A DNA stretch of 6,945 bases from an uncultured archaeon (GTDB lineage: Archaea; Thermoproteota; Nitrososphaeria; Nitrososphaerales; CALBXV01), in assembly GCA_937890045.1 (NCBI GenBank), contig CALBXV010000324.1, forward strand, positions 1-6,945, written 5' to 3'. A program made the translations under genes and the position numbers. Positions 5,871 through 6,945 of the stretch are shown here, in pieces; the stretch's first letter is position 1, and the number at the start of each line of letters is the position of its first letter. Under the pieces are notes generated by a model. That model was not told where the DNA came from, ran no database searches, and saw only the letters and a list, made by a program, of their open reading frames with translations.

Positions 5871-6945
5871 TTAAATAATATTGGCCAATTTCTTAAACCT
5901 ACTCTTCAACTCTGAACCTTCAGTGATTACTTCTTTACTTTTAGGTTCGGTTGAAGCTACAGGTTTAGAAGAAGACCCTTTGCTTTCCTTAATTTTACCT
6001 TTTCCACTTCCTCCAAAAGATTCTGCCAAGGTGGAAAATACCAACTTAACTTCTCTTAGATTCTTTGCTCTATCAAAAGTTTCAACAACTTTCATTTTTT
6101 GTTCATTGGAAAGGCCAAATGAACGGAACAATTTGTTTGTGAATAAAAGTTTAGCGTTAAGTAAGTTTACTTCATTCAACTTACCACGCAGATACTTAAT
6201 TACATTGCGATGCTCTGCAATCTCAGATTTGTACTTAGAAATTTCCTCAACTTCCTCTTCTTCATCCTCTTCCTCTTCAAGAGCTTTAATGACTTCTTTA
6301 AGATCGATTTCTTGTAAGTCATCGACTACTTCATCATCATCATTCTCTTTTCCAGCGGGAGGTGAATCAGCATCAGCTGGTTCTTCTGATCCCTGACCGA
6401 TATCAGACGAATCTGCGGAATCGGCGTCAACTTTGTTGTCACCTGAACCAATTTCAGAAGAATCTTCCAAATCTTCAGCTAAATCAGCTTCATCAGCTGG
6501 TTTACCTTTTTCATCGTGTCCATCTCCTGTACTCATCTCATACTCTTCTTCCACTTCTTCTTCATCTTCTTCTGCTTCATCTTCGAGTTCACGAAGAATA
6601 GCTTCTAGATCAAGTTCATCTTCCTCTTCTTCTTCTTGCTCTTCCATATCAGCTGCTTCACCGTCAGCAGGTTCATCAGAATATTCTTCTTCTTCACCTT
6701 CTTCCATTTCTGGTTCAGCCTCTTCTTCTTCTTCATGTCCTGGTTCGAGAGCTTCTGCAGATGCTTCTTCTTCATCTTCAGGAGCAGGTTCTTCTTCTTC
6801 CTGCTCTTCAATTTCTTCTTCTTCACCAGCTTCTTCTTCACCTTCCATTTCATTCTGAATCTTCTGTGAAAGCATAGATTTTAAACGAGGTGTGAAAGCT
6901 TCCTCAAGGGCTATTTTTGCATTTTCTAAAGCGGTTTCTCGAACT
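5871..6945 (-). CDS. gp22: Prohead core scaffold protein, gp22-like, hyperacidic (5' end outside window)
   Basis: The scaffold fills the prohead during assembly and is then degraded by the prohead protease. The frame stays open past the Met at 6875 to the right edge: 23 additional codons read VRETALENAKIALEEAFTPR then LKS before that Met, and the ALEEAFTPRLKSML motif is typical of T4-type scaffolds. The true start is therefore outside. Numbering from the Met at 6875, residues 11-118 are an extreme Glu/Asp run, 119-177 are Ser/Asp/Gly-rich and acidic, and 178-211 are acidic again. The conserved C-terminal helical part follows at 212-285: SKYKSEIAEHRNVIKYLRGK, EVNLLNAKLLFTNKLF, QKMKVVETFDRAKNLREVKL, VFSTLAES. 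A basic Lys/Ser tail closes it (SRFKKLANII). At least 357 residues against about 269 in T4 gp22. Many (L/I)-x-E sites (LRE, LAE, LQE, IAE, LNE, ITE) fit breakdown into peptides. It lies directly before gp23, as in T4. Confidence 0.88.
   Translation of the reverse strand, partial: VRETALENAKIALEEAFTPRLKSMLSQKIQNEMEGEEEAGEEEEIEEQEEEEPAPEDEEEASAEALEPGHEEEEEAEPEMEEGEEEEYSDEPADGEAADMEEQEEEEEDELDLEAILRELEDEAEEDEEEVEEEYEMSTGDGHDEKGKPADEADLAEDLEDSSEIGSGDNKVDADSADSSDIGQGSEEPADADSPPAGKENDDDEVVDDLQEIDLKEVIKALEEEEDEEEEVEEISKYKSEIAEHRNVIKYLRGKLNEVNLLNAKLLFTNKLFRSFGLSNEQKMKVVETFDRAKNLREVKLVFSTLAESFGGSGKGKIKESKGSSSKPVASTEPKSKEVITEGSELKSRFKKLANII
6522..6845 (-). repeat. Low-complexity GAA/GAG tract coding the acidic region of the scaffold
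   Basis: On the plus strand this is a run of TTC, TTCC and CTTCTT units; on the coding strand it is GAA/GAG codons broken by Ala, Pro, Asp, Gly and Met codons. It encodes residues 11-118 counted from the Met at 6875. A second, shorter tract covers 6243-6344. The irregular interruptions indicate an old, selected acidic region rather than a fresh repeat expansion, but such DNA is prone to slippage and to assembly errors. Confidence 0.8.

Noticed and set aside
6605..6853. Minus-strand 82-codon Lys-rich frame inside the scaffold gene
   Set aside because: Frame-shifted reading of GAA/GAG codons as AAG/AAA; it carries no independent motif.
5881..6858. Plus-strand open frames opposite the scaffold gene, coding very Ser-rich or Phe/Leu-rich proteins
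   Set aside because: They are antisense readings of the GAA/GAG acidic tract, which lacks stop codons in several frames. Their composition is explained entirely by TTC/TCT/CTT runs, and the minus-strand frame holds conserved gp22 motifs.
6873..6875. ATG at 6875 as the scaffold start
   Set aside because: The frame continues without a stop to the window edge with a conserved scaffold motif (ALEEAFTPRLKS) before this Met, and no ribosome binding site precedes it, so the Met is internal.
1..6945. A previously unknown defence, mobile or RNA-based system
   Set aside because: All coding space is taken by virion-type structural genes on one strand. I found no repeat array, transposase, inverted terminal repeats, reverse transcriptase, toxin-antitoxin pair or structured RNA other than the terminator.

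Overview
The window is a block of virion structural genes from a T4-type (gp23-lineage) tailed phage, or from a prophage or environmental contig of one. Every supported gene lies on the minus strand, so transcription runs from high to low coordinates. The anchor is a 544-codon major capsid protein with clear T4 gp23 signatures, preceded by a gp22-type scaffold with a conserved helical C-terminus. DNA is AT-rich, starts are ATG with Shine-Dalgarno sites, and genes are packed almost without gaps. I see no tRNA, CRISPR array, insertion sequence, integrase, metabolic gene or defence gene. The host cannot be named from this sequence.

Layout in transcription order. (1) 6945-5871: prohead scaffold gp22-like, running off the right edge at its 5' end. 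(2) 5838-4204: major capsid protein gp23. (3) 4203-4086: 118-base gap with a strong hairpin/T-tract terminator at 4168-4137 and the leader of the next gene. (4) 4085-2934: gp13-like neck protein. (5) 2929-2444: small protein resembling a gp14-type neck/head-closure factor. (6) 2444-1062: gp15-like tail-sheath terminator with a long extra C-terminal region. (7) 1062-472: 196-residue unrecognised protein whose C-terminus resembles the C-terminus of gene 6. (8) 468-1: N-terminal 156 residues of a fibre-like or appendage-like protein, running off the left edge.

Together these cover shell and scaffold (gp22, gp23), closure of the packaged head (gp13, gp14), the tail-side partner (gp15), and probably neck- or tail-attached appendages (last two genes). 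In T4 the order is 13-14-15 and then, several genes later, 22-23. Here the neck trio follows gp23 directly across a terminator, so the module is rearranged relative to T4. Arginine codon usage changes at that terminator: CGT/CGC is common in scaffold and capsid genes, while AGA dominates in the gp13-like gene.

I did not find a convincing new biological system. The most interesting points are the rearranged order, the extended gp15-like protein with a C-terminal domain apparently shared with its neighbour, the hyperacidic scaffold, and the codon-usage boundary. All family assignments come from remembered motifs, not from a database search.
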